Below, piece by piece: positions 16,224-25,013 of a stretch of DNA of 46,629 nt. Source of the DNA: an uncultured Clostridia bacterium (GTDB lineage: Bacteria; Bacillota; Clostridia; UBA1381). Numbering within the stretch: position 1 is the stretch's first letter; each line of letters opens with the position of its first letter. Both the position numbers and the translations under genes were made by a program. The stretch covers positions 1 to 46,629 of the forward strand of contig CAJFNT010000099.1 of the NCBI GenBank assembly GCA_904395315.1, given 5' to 3'. Under the pieces are notes generated by a model. It was given only the letters and a program-made list of their open reading frames with translations. It did not search any database and was not told the DNA's origin.

Positions 16224-16903
16224 TGGTACGGTCATTTATGCGAGCTAAAGTGTGCTGTGTGTGCGGAGAAAGGGTCAAAGACACATCCGTATATAAATCG
16301 TACAAGAACAGCTGTATATGCGTTAAGTGTTTTTCAAAACTTGAAAAAACGCCCATGAACAGTTTGTTTGAGGGTACGCATTATCTTGATTTTTTGTCGG
16401 CTCCGTTTTATTATTCAGATATGTACAGGCGTATTTTTCTCGGTTTTAAGTTTGGAGGGAACTATGCGCTGGGACATATTATAGGTATGGCTGCGGAGGA
16501 ATATTTTTCGGTACATAAGGCGCTGCGCGAATATGACTGTATAGTTCCGGTCCCTTTGACGAAAGCGGGAAAGAGAAAACGAGGCTTTAACCAAGCGGAA
16601 ATGCTGGCAGAATATTTTTCAAGAGGCATATCTGTTCCTGTGGAGCTGTCTCTAAGACGTGATCATGAAAAAGCGGTGCAAAGCAATTTGACAGGCGCGA
16701 TGAGAGCGGAGAATGTTTCGGGAGCGTTTTCCGTATGCGGGGATGTCGCAGGGAAACGTGTTTTGATAGCTGATGATATTTTTACATCCGGCAGCACCAT
16801 GAATGAATGCGCAAAAGTCCTGCGTGAAGCGGGAGCTGAAGATGTAGGAGGAATTGCGGCAGCATATGTGAAACGGCCCGATAAGGGAATAAGACTGATG
16901 TGA
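16223..16903 (+). CDS. comF: ComF family phosphoribosyltransferase-like protein
   Basis: A 226-residue ComF/GntX-type protein. The N-terminus has a four-cysteine zinc-finger pattern (CCVCGE ... CICVKC, residues about 9-34), and the C-terminal half is a type I phosphoribosyltransferase fold with the PRPP loop VLIADDIFTSGSTMNE. In Bacillus, ComFC is required for DNA uptake during transformation; in non-competent clostridia its job is unclear. The start overlaps the glycosidase stop by one base, which is the reason for choosing this ATG. An internal ATG at 16238 would still leave the zinc finger intact. Confidence 0.9.
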   Translation: MVRSFMRAKVCCVCGERVKDTSVYKSYKNSCICVKCFSKLEKTPMNSLFEGTHYLDFLSAPFYYSDMYRRIFLGFKFGGNYALGHIIGMAAEEYFSVHKALREYDCIVPVPLTKAGKRKRGFNQAEMLAEYFSRGISVPVELSLRRDHEKAVQSNLTGAMRAENVSGAFSVCGDVAGKRVLIADDIFTSGSTMNECAKVLREAGAEDVGGIAAAYVKRPDKGIRLM

Positions 16904-16924
16904 TGGTTAAATTCTACAAAGGGC

Positions 16925-16953
16925 TTGACATTGGAGCTGTCATATTATATAAT
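16925..16953 (+). promoter_or_regulatory. consensus sigma-A promoter for rhaM
   Basis: TTGACA (16925-16930), a 17-bp spacer and TATAAT (16948-16953), about 60 bp before the start codon. Confidence 0.8.
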
Positions 16954-17013
16954 ATCTATATAAAAGCTTAAGGGCTGAAAACGGTATCACATACGCCAAG
17001 GAGGTATAATAAA

Positions 17014-17328
17014 ATGGTTAGAAAAGCGCTTACTATGAAAGTATATCCGGAGTATATAGACGAGTACATAAAGCGTCATAATGAGCTTTGGCCGGAGATG
17101 AAAGAAATGATATCTGAATACGGATGCAAGAATTATTCGATCTTTGTTGACAGAAACACAAATATCTTGTATGCGTATATGGAGATAGAGGATCCAGAGA
17201 AGTGGGCAAAAGCCGCGGATACAGAGATCAACAGAAAATGGTGGGATTATATGGCTCCGATCATGGAGACCAATCCTGATAACAGTCCTGTTGAGATACC
17301 TCTTGAAGAAGCATTTCATCTTGATTGA
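17014..17328 (+). CDS. rhaM: L-rhamnose mutarotase
   Basis: A 104-residue protein that interconverts the alpha and beta anomers of L-rhamnose, speeding its entry into catabolism. Hallmarks are MKVYPEYIDEYIKRHNELWP with the active-site His, the GCKNYSIFVDRNTNILYAY block, and WWDYMAPIME near the C-terminus. Length and motifs fit the family closely. No rhamnose isomerase, kinase, aldolase or transporter is nearby, and the gene has its own promoter and terminator, so it is a stand-alone unit. AAGGAGG lies before the ATG. Confidence 0.93.
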   Translation: MVRKALTMKVYPEYIDEYIKRHNELWPEMKEMISEYGCKNYSIFVDRNTNILYAYMEIEDPEKWAKAADTEINRKWWDYMAPIMETNPDNSPVEIPLEEAFHLD

Positions 17329-17395
17329 TCATATTGAAAATTTAAGATCTTTATTTTTGATACGGTCGTAATGATTTATTACGGCTGTGTGTGAA

Positions 17396-17428
17396 AAAGC
17401 ATATCGCAGATTCAATGTGATATGCTTT
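17396..17428 (+). terminator. hairpin downstream of rhaM
   Basis: A perfect 10-bp inverted repeat (AAAGCATATC / GATATGCTTT) with a 13-base loop, followed by TCTCTTTG, which is only weakly T-rich. It probably ends the rhaM transcript and adjoins the dispersed repeat at 17475. Confidence 0.6.
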
Positions 17429-17474
17429 CTCTTTGTCGTGATCACCTGATAAATGTTTTGGATTATTACGAAAC

Positions 17475-17516
17475 GTTCGTTTTGCTCGTTTTGCATCTAA
17501 GTTCAAGCAGCTCCTA
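17475..17516. repeat. dispersed intergenic repeat, copy A
   Basis: About 42 bp (CGTTTTGCTCGTTTTGCATC onward) that match the segment at 28605-28645 at roughly three of every four positions, including a shared TGCATCTAA and a GAGCAGC/AAGCAGC core. Both copies lie in intergenic DNA downstream of a hairpin. No ORF is involved. Confidence 0.55.
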
Positions 17517-17607
17517 AGAGAGGGTTGCATCAATGCGGCAGCCTTATATATAAACCGATATAAAGTCGCTTTTTTGAGAAAAAATAGCGAAAATAGGCAA
17601 ATATGTC

Positions 17608-17636
17608 TTGACTTCACACGAAAAATGAGATAAAAT
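17608..17636 (+). promoter_or_regulatory. sigma-A type promoter for the YARHG protein gene
   Basis: TTGACT (17608-17613), a 17-bp spacer and TAAAAT (17631-17636). Confidence 0.7.
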
Positions 17637-17670
17637 AATATATAGAAATTTGATGTGAGGGGGAAATAAA

Positions 17671-18405
17671 ATGAGGTGTATAAGCTGCGGTGCAGAGATA
17701 GAGGACGGAAGCTCGTTCTGTGGTGTGTGCGGCGCGCCGGTGGTATCAGGCAATACTAATGTGAATACAGGTGAGAGATGCAAATATTGCGGAGCGCCAA
17801 TGGACCCGGGAAGCGGATATTGCAGCGTATGCGGAAGCTATAACGGAGGCTCTATCAATGACACAGGGAATATAGGTCCGGCTCAGAAATCGGTGAATAT
17901 GAATGTTGTGGTGTCGATCATCGCAGCAATAGTAGTAATAGCTGCCGCTGTTATCGGTTTTATTCTGGTGCGCAATTCCGGGAATGATAACTCCGATAAC
18001 GGTGCATCGACCGTTGTCTCGCAGCAGACGCAGTCTCCGATACAAACAGTTGCTCCTCCGGCAGTTATGTCGACTGTTCCGCCTGTGCAGAACTATTCTG
18101 CATCAAATTATACCGCCGCGCAAAGTCAAGCGGGCTATTACGTTTTTCCAAGCGACAGAGTTTATATAACCCAGGCGGATCTTGATGCGCGTACAAGGGA
18201 TGAGATAAGATTGATCTTAAATGAGATGTATGCGCGCCACGGTTACATATTTACGACACAGCAGTACAGAGACTATTTTTCCGCACAGCCTTGGTACAGA
18301 GGAACATCGACCGATCAAAATGCGGTAGCTTCCTATTTTAACGCATATGAGACTGCAAATAAGAATTTTATAATAGCATATGAACAGGCACACGGATGGA
18401 GATAA
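17671..18405 (+). CDS. zinc-ribbon / membrane / YARHG-domain protein
   Basis: A 244-residue protein with three parts. Residues 1-54 hold two zinc ribbons (Cys3, 6, 17, 20 and Cys37, 40, 51, 54). One membrane helix spans about residues 78-100 (VVVSIIAAIVVIAAAVIGFIL). A Ser/Thr/Gln/Pro-rich linker leads to a C-terminal YARHG domain (EMYARHGYIF with a QPWYRG block). Clostridial envelope proteins with this layout are common. The ribbons would be cytoplasmic and YARHG extracellular. The function is unknown. The ATG follows GAGGGGGAA by a few bases. Confidence 0.9.
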   Translation: MRCISCGAEIEDGSSFCGVCGAPVVSGNTNVNTGERCKYCGAPMDPGSGYCSVCGSYNGGSINDTGNIGPAQKSVNMNVVVSIIAAIVVIAAAVIGFILVRNSGNDNSDNGASTVVSQQTQSPIQTVAPPAVMSTVPPVQNYSASNYTAAQSQAGYYVFPSDRVYITQADLDARTRDEIRLILNEMYARHGYIFTTQQYRDYFSAQPWYRGTSTDQNAVASYFNAYETANKNFIIAYEQAHGWR

Positions 18406-18414
18406 TTAATATGT

Positions 18415-18443
18415 GGACGGCGCCGCAAACTGCGGCGCCGTCC
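18415..18443 (+). terminator. very strong intrinsic terminator
   Basis: A perfect 12-bp GC-rich stem (GGACGGCGCCGC / GCGGCGCCGTCC) with a 5-base loop and a T9 tract after one G. Confidence 0.93.
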
Positions 18444-18460
18444 GTTTTTTTTTGTTAGGA

Positions 18461-18955
18461 TCAATTGCTGTTATTACTGATGGTCATGGGCCGAGATGCC
18501 AAATAGTCCGCGATCACATTTATTTCTTCCGCGCTTAGTTTATATAACTCGCACAGCTTTATGAATGTGGTAACAGGCATGTTTGATCTGTTATGTTCAT
18601 AATTTGATAATGTCGCGCGTGAGATACCTACGGCATCTGCCGCTTCCTGCTGCGTGATCCCTAAAAATTTTCTTATGGTGCCGGGTCTTAAAAGCATGCT
18701 GTCAGCTCTGCGTATATAGTTCTGAGTGCCATAGTAATTTAGCAGCGAGGTGAGAGGAATGTGATATAGCTTAGCCATTTTTGCGGCCATAACAGTTGAG
18801 ATGCATCTGTCTCCGAGTTCATATGATATCAAGGTCCTGCGTTTTATAAGCAATACGGCTGCGACATGTTTTCTTGAAAATCCTACTTTGATCCTGTTGA
18901 TCATCAGATTATGTCCGAGCTCGACCAACTCTTTATCTTGTTGGATTTTTATCAT
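18461..18955 (-). CDS. XRE-type regulator with two helix-turn-helix domains
   Basis: A 164-residue DNA-binding protein. The N-terminal HTH (about residues 18-65: RKHVAAVLLIKRRTLISYEL) is a degenerate XRE domain. The C-terminal HTH (about residues 97-150: TQQEAADAVGISRATLSNYE) is close to consensus. No ligand or effector domain is present. The second ATG (18955) is chosen because GAAGGGA stands nine bases before it; the first ATG (18964) immediately abuts that site. The targets are unknown. The gene converges on the YARHG protein and is read away from the metal-ATPase unit, so either could be regulated. Confidence 0.85.
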   Translation of the reverse strand: MIKIQQDKELVELGHNLMINRIKVGFSRKHVAAVLLIKRRTLISYELGDRCISTVMAAKMAKLYHIPLTSLLNYYGTQNYIRRADSMLLRPGTIRKFLGITQQEAADAVGISRATLSNYEHNRSNMPVTTFIKLCELYKLSAEEINVIADYLASRPMTISNNSN

Positions 18956-18964
18956 TGGTATCAT

Positions 18965-19303
18965 TCCCTTCTTGGTCTTAGTCTGGATCTAAATATGAGT
19001 TAATGCTTATTTATATTATAATAAGAAATAATAACAATTTAAAGACTAATTTTGATTAATATGGAATTTTTGTGAGAAATTTTATTCACATAATTGATTT
19101 AATTGCATATTTTTGGCGTAAATAGTATATAACAGAATGAATATTTGTGCAAATATAATATATTTAATGAAATCCTATCAAAAAACTGATAAAGATTATT
19201 GAATTATATCTTGGATTTTCAGGGAGCATCCAACTGCAGGAAAGAATTTGGTCAAAAACAGCATTATAACGAAAAAAGAATGAATTTGTGACAATTCTGT
19301 ATA
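18965..19303. other. AT-rich divergent intergenic region
   Basis: About 340 bp between the divergent XRE regulator and the DUF6110-like gene. A TATAAT is readable on the minus strand at 19020-19015 with a poor TTTAAA -35 at 19043-19038, a weak candidate promoter for the regulator. No ORF, terminator or clear operator repeat was found. Confidence 0.45.
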
Positions 19304-19332
19304 TTGACAAAGCTAACGAATTGTGCTATTAT
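19304..19332 (+). promoter_or_regulatory. sigma-A type promoter for the DUF6110-like/P-type ATPase unit
   Basis: TTGACA (19304-19309), a 17-bp spacer and TATTAT (19327-19332). Confidence 0.7.
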
Positions 19333-19402
19333 TAACTATGGGTTAGAATATGCTAATATACATAGCCGAAGCCTAATAAATAAAATGAAAGGAAGAATTT
19401 TA

Positions 19403-19627
19403 ATGAAGATCATGGATTGCATTAAGGACAAGAAATTTTTGTGTTTTGCCGGAGGATTTGCTGCAGCGACATACGGAATGAAATTTCTTAAAAGTGAAAA
19501 AGCGCGCAGTATGGCGGTAAATGGGTTAGCAAAAGGCATGAAGCTGAAAAAGGATGCCTTGGAAGCTCTGCAGAATATGAAAGAGGAAGCGGAAGACATA
19601 TATTATGATGCTGACAAAAGTGAATGA
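19403..19627 (+). CDS. small DUF6110-like protein next to a metal ATPase
   Basis: A 74-residue protein that looks like clostridial DUF6110, the small protein repeatedly found before heavy-metal P-type ATPases. A hydrophobic stretch (FLCFAGGFAAATYGMKFL) could form one membrane helix, and the remainder is a charged amphipathic helix (KSEKARSMAVNGLAKGMKLK). The ATG at 19403 has AAAGGAAG about eight bases upstream; an earlier in-frame start would lie on the promoter. It is 21 bp from the ATPase, in the same operon. Perhaps an ATPase accessory subunit. Confidence 0.75.
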   Translation: MKIMDCIKDKKFLCFAGGFAAATYGMKFLKSEKARSMAVNGLAKGMKLKKDALEALQNMKEEAEDIYYDADKSE

Positions 19628-19648
19628 TCTGTAAAGAGGGTATAGATT

Positions 19649-21739
19649 GTGAAATTTAAGATAGTATATGATTCTCCCGGGAGGCTTCGTTTAAGATGCG
19701 GAAAAGATGTGTTTCCGAGGGGATGCGAGGAAAGTCTTGCAGAGGCTGTGTCGCAATGTGAGGGCGTGCTGAGTGTTCGCGCAACATCGGTAAACGGAGG
19801 TATCCTCATATATTATAGCGGTGACTCAAAAAGAATGATCCTGGACGCCGTGTCAGGTATAAAGGCAGCAGAGCTTGAAAAAAGACAGCTTACTGCCATG
19901 CAGCAGCTGGATGATAGTTTTAAGCGGTCGTTAATTAAGATATTGGTTCGGAGAACCGCAATGAAGCTTTTCATGCCTTCATTTCTGGCTTTGCCGGTAA
20001 CTTTATTGAGAGCGATTCCGTATATCAAGAAAGCGCTTTCAAGTCTCTGGAGAGGAAAACTTACGGTCGATGTTCTCGATGCGGTTTCAATTTCAGCTGC
20101 TATCGCAGGAGGATCTTATTCAACAGCATCATCCGTTATGACGTTGTTAAAAATATCTGCCCTTCTTGAAGATTATACAAGGAGCAGGACAAAGAGTACG
20201 CTTTCGGAGAGCTTGGCTGTAAATATCGACAAAGTGTGGAAGATCACGGACGGGTGTGTGGAAAGTGTTCCTACATCCAGTGTAATCGTGGGAGATGTGA
20301 TAAGGATAGGACAGGGCAGCATGATACCTGTTGATGGTGAAGTAACAGATGGAGAAGCAGGAGTAAATGAAGCGGCTATGACCGGTGAGGCTCTTCCGCA
20401 GCATAAATGCAAAGGCTCAGTTGTATATGCGGGAACGGTTGTAGAGGAAGGAAGCATTGATGTAAAGATCTCGCAGCTGCCGGATGAAAGCCGGATCGGA
20501 AAGGTTGTCGAACTTATAGAAAATTCTGAAAATCTGAAGTCGCAGGCGCAGACAAACGCGGAGCGGTTTGCTGACAGTCTTGTTCCGGTCAGTCTCGCTG
20601 TCAGTGTTTTAACATATCTGTTTACTCGGAATGTCAGTAAAGCTCTTTCGGTGTTAATGGTCGATTATTCATGCGCGATAAAGCTTTCGACACCGATATG
20701 TGTCATATCGGCAATGAGAGAAGCGGCAAACAGGAGCATCATGGTAAAGGGCGGCAGGTTCCTTGAAAATTTTGCTCTGGCGGATACGATCATATTCGAC
20801 AAGACAGGTACACTTACCGTTTCGTGCCCTAATTTATGCCGAATAATAGCTTTTGATGGGTACAGTGAGGATGAAGTGCTGAAAATATCGGCTTGTCTTG
20901 AAGAACATTTTCCGCACAGTGTTGCAAAAGCGGTTGTGCGCGCAGCCGAATTAAAGGGCATAAAGCACCGGGAGGAGCATGCGGAGGTAGAGTACATAGT
21001 AGCGCATGGGATAGCTTCGCAGCTGCATGGAAAACGCGCGCTTATAGGAAGCGCTCATTTCCTTTTTGATGATGAGAATGTCAGAGTAACAGACGAACAG
21101 AGCAGGATCATAAGCGAGCTTGGAGCAGAGTATTCGCTTATTTATCTTGCAATAGGTGAAAAGCTTGCGGGCATACTCTGTATAGAAGATCCGATACGAA
21201 TTGAAGCCGCGGGTGTTATAGCCGACCTTAAAAGACGCGGTTTTAAGCGTGTATTGATGATAACGGGCGATGGTGAGGAAACCGCCCGCAGTGTGAGTGA
21301 GAAACTGGGCATAGACCGTTACTGCGCGAGGGTACTGCCTGAAGACAAGCTCAATATAGTAAATGCAATAAAAGAAAAAGGAAGAAAGGTCGTCATGGTC
21401 GGCGATGGAATAAACGATTCTCCTGCGCTTGCGGCTGCTGATGTTTCTGTGGCTATGAAGGACGCGTCAGATATAGCAAGGGAAACAGCGGATATAACTC
21501 TTTTGTCGTCAAGTCTTGACAGACTGTCTGTTTTGCGCGAGATGAGCGAGAGACTGTTTGAGAGAATACGGCGTAATTACAGTTTTATAACGCTTTTTAA
21601 CAGCGGACTCTTAGTGCTTGGAATAGCCGGAATTATTGCCCCTGCGGCATCGGCATTGCTTCACAATATGTCCACAATGGCTATATGCGCGTCAAGCATG
21701 AGACCATTTCTTAAGAATGACGGCAATGACGGAAAATAA
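19649..21739 (+). CDS. heavy-metal translocating P1B-type ATPase, CtpC-like metal motif
   Basis: A 696-residue metal exporter. The N-terminal ~70 residues look like an HMA fold without a CxxC metal motif (SPGRLRLRC). Motifs of the P1B family are TGEALPQ (actuator domain, near 245), DKTGTLT with phosphorylated Asp384, HFPHSVAKA (the HP motif) and GDGINDSPALAAADVSVA. The membrane metal site reads SCAIKLSTP (341-349) in place of CPC, like the CtpC-type ATPases linked to manganese or zinc. About eight helices are expected. The start is GTG with AGAGGGT upstream. Substrate assignment is an inference from the motif only. Confidence 0.9.
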   Translation: MKFKIVYDSPGRLRLRCGKDVFPRGCEESLAEAVSQCEGVLSVRATSVNGGILIYYSGDSKRMILDAVSGIKAAELEKRQLTAMQQLDDSFKRSLIKILVRRTAMKLFMPSFLALPVTLLRAIPYIKKALSSLWRGKLTVDVLDAVSISAAIAGGSYSTASSVMTLLKISALLEDYTRSRTKSTLSESLAVNIDKVWKITDGCVESVPTSSVIVGDVIRIGQGSMIPVDGEVTDGEAGVNEAAMTGEALPQHKCKGSVVYAGTVVEEGSIDVKISQLPDESRIGKVVELIENSENLKSQAQTNAERFADSLVPVSLAVSVLTYLFTRNVSKALSVLMVDYSCAIKLSTPICVISAMREAANRSIMVKGGRFLENFALADTIIFDKTGTLTVSCPNLCRIIAFDGYSEDEVLKISACLEEHFPHSVAKAVVRAAELKGIKHREEHAEVEYIVAHGIASQLHGKRALIGSAHFLFDDENVRVTDEQSRIISELGAEYSLIYLAIGEKLAGILCIEDPIRIEAAGVIADLKRRGFKRVLMITGDGEETARSVSEKLGIDRYCARVLPEDKLNIVNAIKEKGRKVVMVGDGINDSPALAAADVSVAMKDASDIARETADITLLSSSLDRLSVLREMSERLFERIRRNYSFITLFNSGLLVLGIAGIIAPAASALLHNMSTMAICASSMRPFLKNDGNDGK

Positions 21740-21765
21740 CAAAATGTAATAAATCAATGATCGAC

Positions 21766-21794
21766 GGGACACGTGCGGATACTTGACGTGTCCC
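21766..21794 (+). terminator. intrinsic terminator after the P-type ATPase
   Basis: A perfect 9-bp stem (GGGACACGT / ACGTGTCCC) with an 11-base loop, followed by ATTTTTAGTTT. Confidence 0.8.
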
Positions 21795-21878
21795 ATTTTT
21801 AGTTTATATTATTTTTGATGTTTTAATTGATATATTTCAGTACTAACTAAATTTTGCGGGATTTGGCGAAAAAAAGCG

Positions 21879-21907
21879 TTGCATATATTGTTTGTATGGT
21901 GTATAAT
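21879..21907 (+). promoter_or_regulatory. sigma-A type promoter for the carboxypeptidase-rluB operon
   Basis: TTGCAT (21879-21884), a 17-bp spacer and TATAAT (21902-21907). Confidence 0.7.
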
Positions 21908-21966
21908 ATATTACATAGGTGATATTGAAGGTATTTGATTATATAATAGATGGGGTGGCTGTGAAG

Positions 21967-23100
21967 ATGAAGATAGCGGTGCCGTTAATTACGGCGGCAA
22001 TAATAGCGGCGACAGGTCCGGCGGCGGCAGCGTATGCCGATACTTCTGCGGGAGCTTGCCTTATAAATGCCGTGACAGGTGAGACGGTATTTGAGAAAAA
22101 CAGCGGGGCGAAGCTTCCTATGGCGAGCACGACAAAGATAATGACGCTGCTCACGGCTTTGGAAAATTCCGATCCGAATGAGCAGGTGACGATATCGCAG
22201 AACGCGGCGGCGACAGAAGGGTCTTCGGCGTATATAGAACCGGGCGCGGTAATGTCAATGCGTGATCTTGAGTACGGGCTGATGCTCAATTCGGGAAATG
22301 ATGCCGCTGTGGCGATAGCGGAGCACATAAGCGGCAATGCGGATGATTTTGCAGCGGAGATGAGCAAACTCGCGCACAAGATCGGCGCGTATGATACAGA
22401 ATTTAAAAATCCCAACGGGCTTGACGCAGACGGGCATTGTACCACCGCAAGGGATCTTGCTCTTATAACGCGTTATGCTATGAAAAACGAGCAATTTAAA
22501 GAGATAGTGTCAACACGAACATATACGGCATCCCAGACAAGAGCCAACGGTGAGGTAATACAGACGGAGTACATAAATCATAATAAGCTGCTCGGTAATT
22601 ATGAGGGATGCGAGGGCGTAAAAACCGGGTACACGGACTCGGCCGGGAGATGTCTCGTTTCCGCTGCGGAGCGTGACGGAGCCGAATATATAGCGGTCAC
22701 GCTCAACTCGAAAAACGACTGGGCGGAGCATGCGGAGCTTTTGGATCTCGGATTCTCGGGTGTGCGTATGGTAAACGCCATAGACAAGGGCGAGTGTGTC
22801 AGGCATATAGTGAGCGGCGGAGAAAGCTGTGAGATAGTAGCCGGTGATGATTTTGAGATACCGGTAAACAATGACGGCGGAGCGAATGTGACGGTGGTAG
22901 CCGAGATCTCAGATCAGTTAGCGCCTCCTTTAAACAAGGGCGAAAAAGTAGGTGTGCTTAAAATATACTGCGGCGATGATTTCCTGGGATATGTGGATGC
23001 TGTGGCCGGTTCCGACATGAATGCGGCTGATACGGAATATAAAACAAAGCCGTGTTTTACTTCGGTGATAAAAAGAATGTTAAAGAGCATATTTGGATAA
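21967..23100 (+). CDS. D-alanyl-D-alanine carboxypeptidase (peptidase S11)
   Basis: A 377-residue penicillin-binding protein that trims the terminal D-Ala from peptidoglycan pentapeptides. It has a signal peptide (MKIAVPLITAAIIAATGPAA), the three S11 active-site motifs SxxK (ASTTKIM), SxN (LNSGNDAA) and KTG (VKTGYTDSAG), and a C-terminal PBP5-like beta domain that may end in an amphipathic anchor (TSVIKRMLKSIFG). The start at 21967 is chosen because GGGGTGG lies eight bases upstream and the signal peptide begins there. The neighbouring rluB recalls the Bacillus dacB-spmAB-rluB cluster, so a sporulation role (DacB/DacF-type) is possible; spmAB is absent. Confidence 0.9.
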   Translation: MKIAVPLITAAIIAATGPAAAAYADTSAGACLINAVTGETVFEKNSGAKLPMASTTKIMTLLTALENSDPNEQVTISQNAAATEGSSAYIEPGAVMSMRDLEYGLMLNSGNDAAVAIAEHISGNADDFAAEMSKLAHKIGAYDTEFKNPNGLDADGHCTTARDLALITRYAMKNEQFKEIVSTRTYTASQTRANGEVIQTEYINHNKLLGNYEGCEGVKTGYTDSAGRCLVSAAERDGAEYIAVTLNSKNDWAEHAELLDLGFSGVRMVNAIDKGECVRHIVSGGESCEIVAGDDFEIPVNNDGGANVTVVAEISDQLAPPLNKGEKVGVLKIYCGDDFLGYVDAVAGSDMNAADTEYKTKPCFTSVIKRMLKSIFG

Positions 23101-23116
23101 CAGAAAGGAAACACAG

Positions 23117-23839
23117 ATGGGTGAGATAGTAAGACTACAGAAATATATAGCTATGAGCGGCACGGCATCGAGACGCGCCGCGGAAAAACTGATAGAAGAG
23201 GGACGCGTAAAAGTTAATGGAAAGAAGATAACAGAGCAGGGTGTGAAGGTCGAAGTAGGCTGTGATAAAGTTGAGGTGGATGGAAAACAGGTAAAGCCGG
23301 AAAACAGGAAAATATATATCGCTTTGAACAAGCCTGCTGGTTATGTAACGACTGCAAAGGATCAATTTGACAGACCTACAGTCATGGATCTTGTGTCAAG
23401 CGAGATCCATACGAGGATATTCCCTGTGGGAAGACTTGATTACGAGACCGAGGGGCTTCTGTTGATGACTAATGACGGTGTATGGGCAAACAAGGTGTCG
23501 CATCCGCGATATGAGTCTTCAAAGCGCTATTACGCGGTCTTGAACGGAGTGCTTTCTATCCAGTCTCTCAACAGGATAAGACGCGGTGTGGTAGTGGATG
23601 GGAAAAAGACAACGGCAGCTCAGTGCGAGATAATGGAGATCGAGGGCGGCATGACACTTGTGGAAATAACCATACATGAAGGAAGAAACCGTCAGGTAAG
23701 GAAAATGTTTGAGGCGGTAGGAAATCCGGTAAAGGAGCTTAAGCGTGTCCAGATAGGAAACGTGCAGCTCGGTAATCTTGCCGAAGGTAGATGGAGATAT
23801 TTGACATCGGGCGAGATAGGGTATTTCATGAATAAATGA
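23117..23839 (+). CDS. rluB: pseudouridine synthase RluB-type (23S rRNA/ribosomal)
   Basis: A 240-residue pseudouridine synthase of the RsuA/RluB family, which isomerises uridine to pseudouridine in ribosomal RNA. The N-terminal S4 RNA-binding domain (about 5-65: RLQKYIAMSGTASRRAAEKL) is followed by the catalytic domain with the conserved Asp in VGRLDYETEGLLLMTNDG and the GRNRQVRKMFEAVG block. The ATG at 23117 has AAAGGAAA upstream; starts inside the carboxypeptidase tail are rejected. The genes are 16 bp apart, probably co-transcribed. Confidence 0.92.
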   Translation: MGEIVRLQKYIAMSGTASRRAAEKLIEEGRVKVNGKKITEQGVKVEVGCDKVEVDGKQVKPENRKIYIALNKPAGYVTTAKDQFDRPTVMDLVSSEIHTRIFPVGRLDYETEGLLLMTNDGVWANKVSHPRYESSKRYYAVLNGVLSIQSLNRIRRGVVVDGKKTTAAQCEIMEIEGGMTLVEITIHEGRNRQVRKMFEAVGNPVKELKRVQIGNVQLGNLAEGRWRYLTSGEIGYFMNK

Positions 23840-23894
23840 GTTACTGTAAAAAGTATAAAAATTACTGTTTTACGCAGTTTTTTCGATTAATCTA

Positions 23895-23923
23895 TTGCAA
23901 TGATGAGTGAATTGTGCTATAAT
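23895..23923 (+). promoter_or_regulatory. sigma-A type promoter for aroF-pheA
   Basis: TTGCAA (23895-23900), a 17-bp spacer and TATAAT (23918-23923). The leader is only about 60 bases, without a T-box or attenuator hairpin. Confidence 0.75.
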
Positions 23924-23990
23924 AACTATTGTTCAATACGTGAAATAAAGCTGCGTATTAAATTTTTCATTTAGAACGAGGTAGACAAAA

Positions 23991-25013
23991 ATGATCATAA
24001 TTATGAAGGAGACCGCGTCCGCTAAAGATATTGATGCGGTCGAGAAAAAACTCACGGGATTCGGTTTCCAGACCCATCCGATCTATGGTGAGAAAAAAAC
24101 GGTTATAGGAGCTATAGGTGATAAACGCCAGATAAGCATGAATGAGATCCTGTTGATGAACGGGGTAGAGAACGTTGTTCCGATCATGCGTCCGTACAAA
24201 CTTGTTTCAAAGGAGCTTATACGTGAAAAATCGGTTATAGATGTTGGACATGGGGTGACCGTAGGCGGTAATCAGCTTGCGGTATTTGCAGGACCTTGCG
24301 CGATAGAAGGTAAAGAGCAGTTTGCAAAAGTGGCAAGGCTTGTAAAGGCATCCGGAGCAAATATTTTAAGAGGCGGAGCGTTCAAGCCAAGAACATCGCC
24401 GTATTCTTTCGGCGGACTTGAAGGTGAGGGTCTTGAAATAATGCGCGCTGCCGGAGACGAGCTGGACATGCCCATATGCACTGAGGTAATGGACACGCGT
24501 GATGTAGAGCTTGTTGCCAGATATGCTGATATTATACAGATAGGCGCGCGCAATATGCAGAACTTCAAGCTGCTGAGAGAAGTAGGAAAGATAAAAAAGC
24601 CTGTGCTCTTGAAGAGAGGATTGGCAAGTACCATAGAGGAGTGGCTCATGGCGGCAGAGTACATAATGTCGGAGGGTAATGACGATGTTATACTTTGTGA
24701 GCGCGGTATAAGGACTTATGAGACATCAACAAGAAATACATTTGACGTTAGTGCGATACCGGTAACTCAGGAGCTTTCACATCTGCCTATAATAGCGGAT
24801 CCGAGCCATGCTACGGGAACATATAAATATGTTGCTCCGGTCGCGAAGGCAGCGATAGCAGCCGGTGCGGACGGACTTATGATCGAGGTACATGACTGCC
24901 CGGAATGCGCGTCATCGGACGGCCCGCAGTCGCTCAAGCCTGAAAAGTTCGATAAGCTTATGAAAGAGCTTAAGGCGATCGCAGATGCTGTAGGACGAGA
25001 GCTGGTACTGTAA
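23991..25013 (+). CDS. aroF: 3-deoxy-7-phosphoheptulonate (DAHP) synthase, type I-beta
   Basis: The first enzyme of the shikimate pathway, condensing phosphoenolpyruvate with erythrose 4-phosphate. At 340 residues it has the N-terminal ferredoxin-like (ACT-like) regulatory domain of the I-beta class (about 1-70) and a TIM barrel with [46 protein letters not shown] and [11 protein letters not shown]. These cover phosphoenolpyruvate binding and the metal site (Cys in GPCAIEG, the His in DPSHATG). The ATG at 23991 follows CGAGGTAG; a second ATG at 24003 is possible. It is followed by pheA. Confidence 0.95.
   Translation: MIIIMKETASAKDIDAVEKKLTGFGFQTHPIYGEKKTVIGAIGDKRQISMNEILLMNGVENVVPIMRPYKLVSKELIREKSVIDVGHGVTVGGNQLAVFAGPCAIEGKEQFAKVARLVKASGANILRGGAFKPRTSPYSFGGLEGEGLEIMRAAGDELDMPICTEVMDTRDVELVARYADIIQIGARNMQNFKLLREVGKIKKPVLLKRGLASTIEEWLMAAEYIMSEGNDDVILCERGIRTYETSTRNTFDVSAIPVTQELSHLPIIADPSHATGTYKYVAPVAKAAIAAGADGLMIEVHDCPECASSDGPQSLKPEKFDKLMKELKAIADAVGRELVL

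Noticed and set aside
19160-19303. Possible small RNA upstream of the metal-ATPase unit
   Set aside because: No promoter-terminator pair or stable hairpin could be outlined; only AT-rich sequence.
23924-23990. T-box or attenuator ahead of aroF
   Set aside because: The leader is about 60 bases without the T-box sequence or terminator/antiterminator pair.
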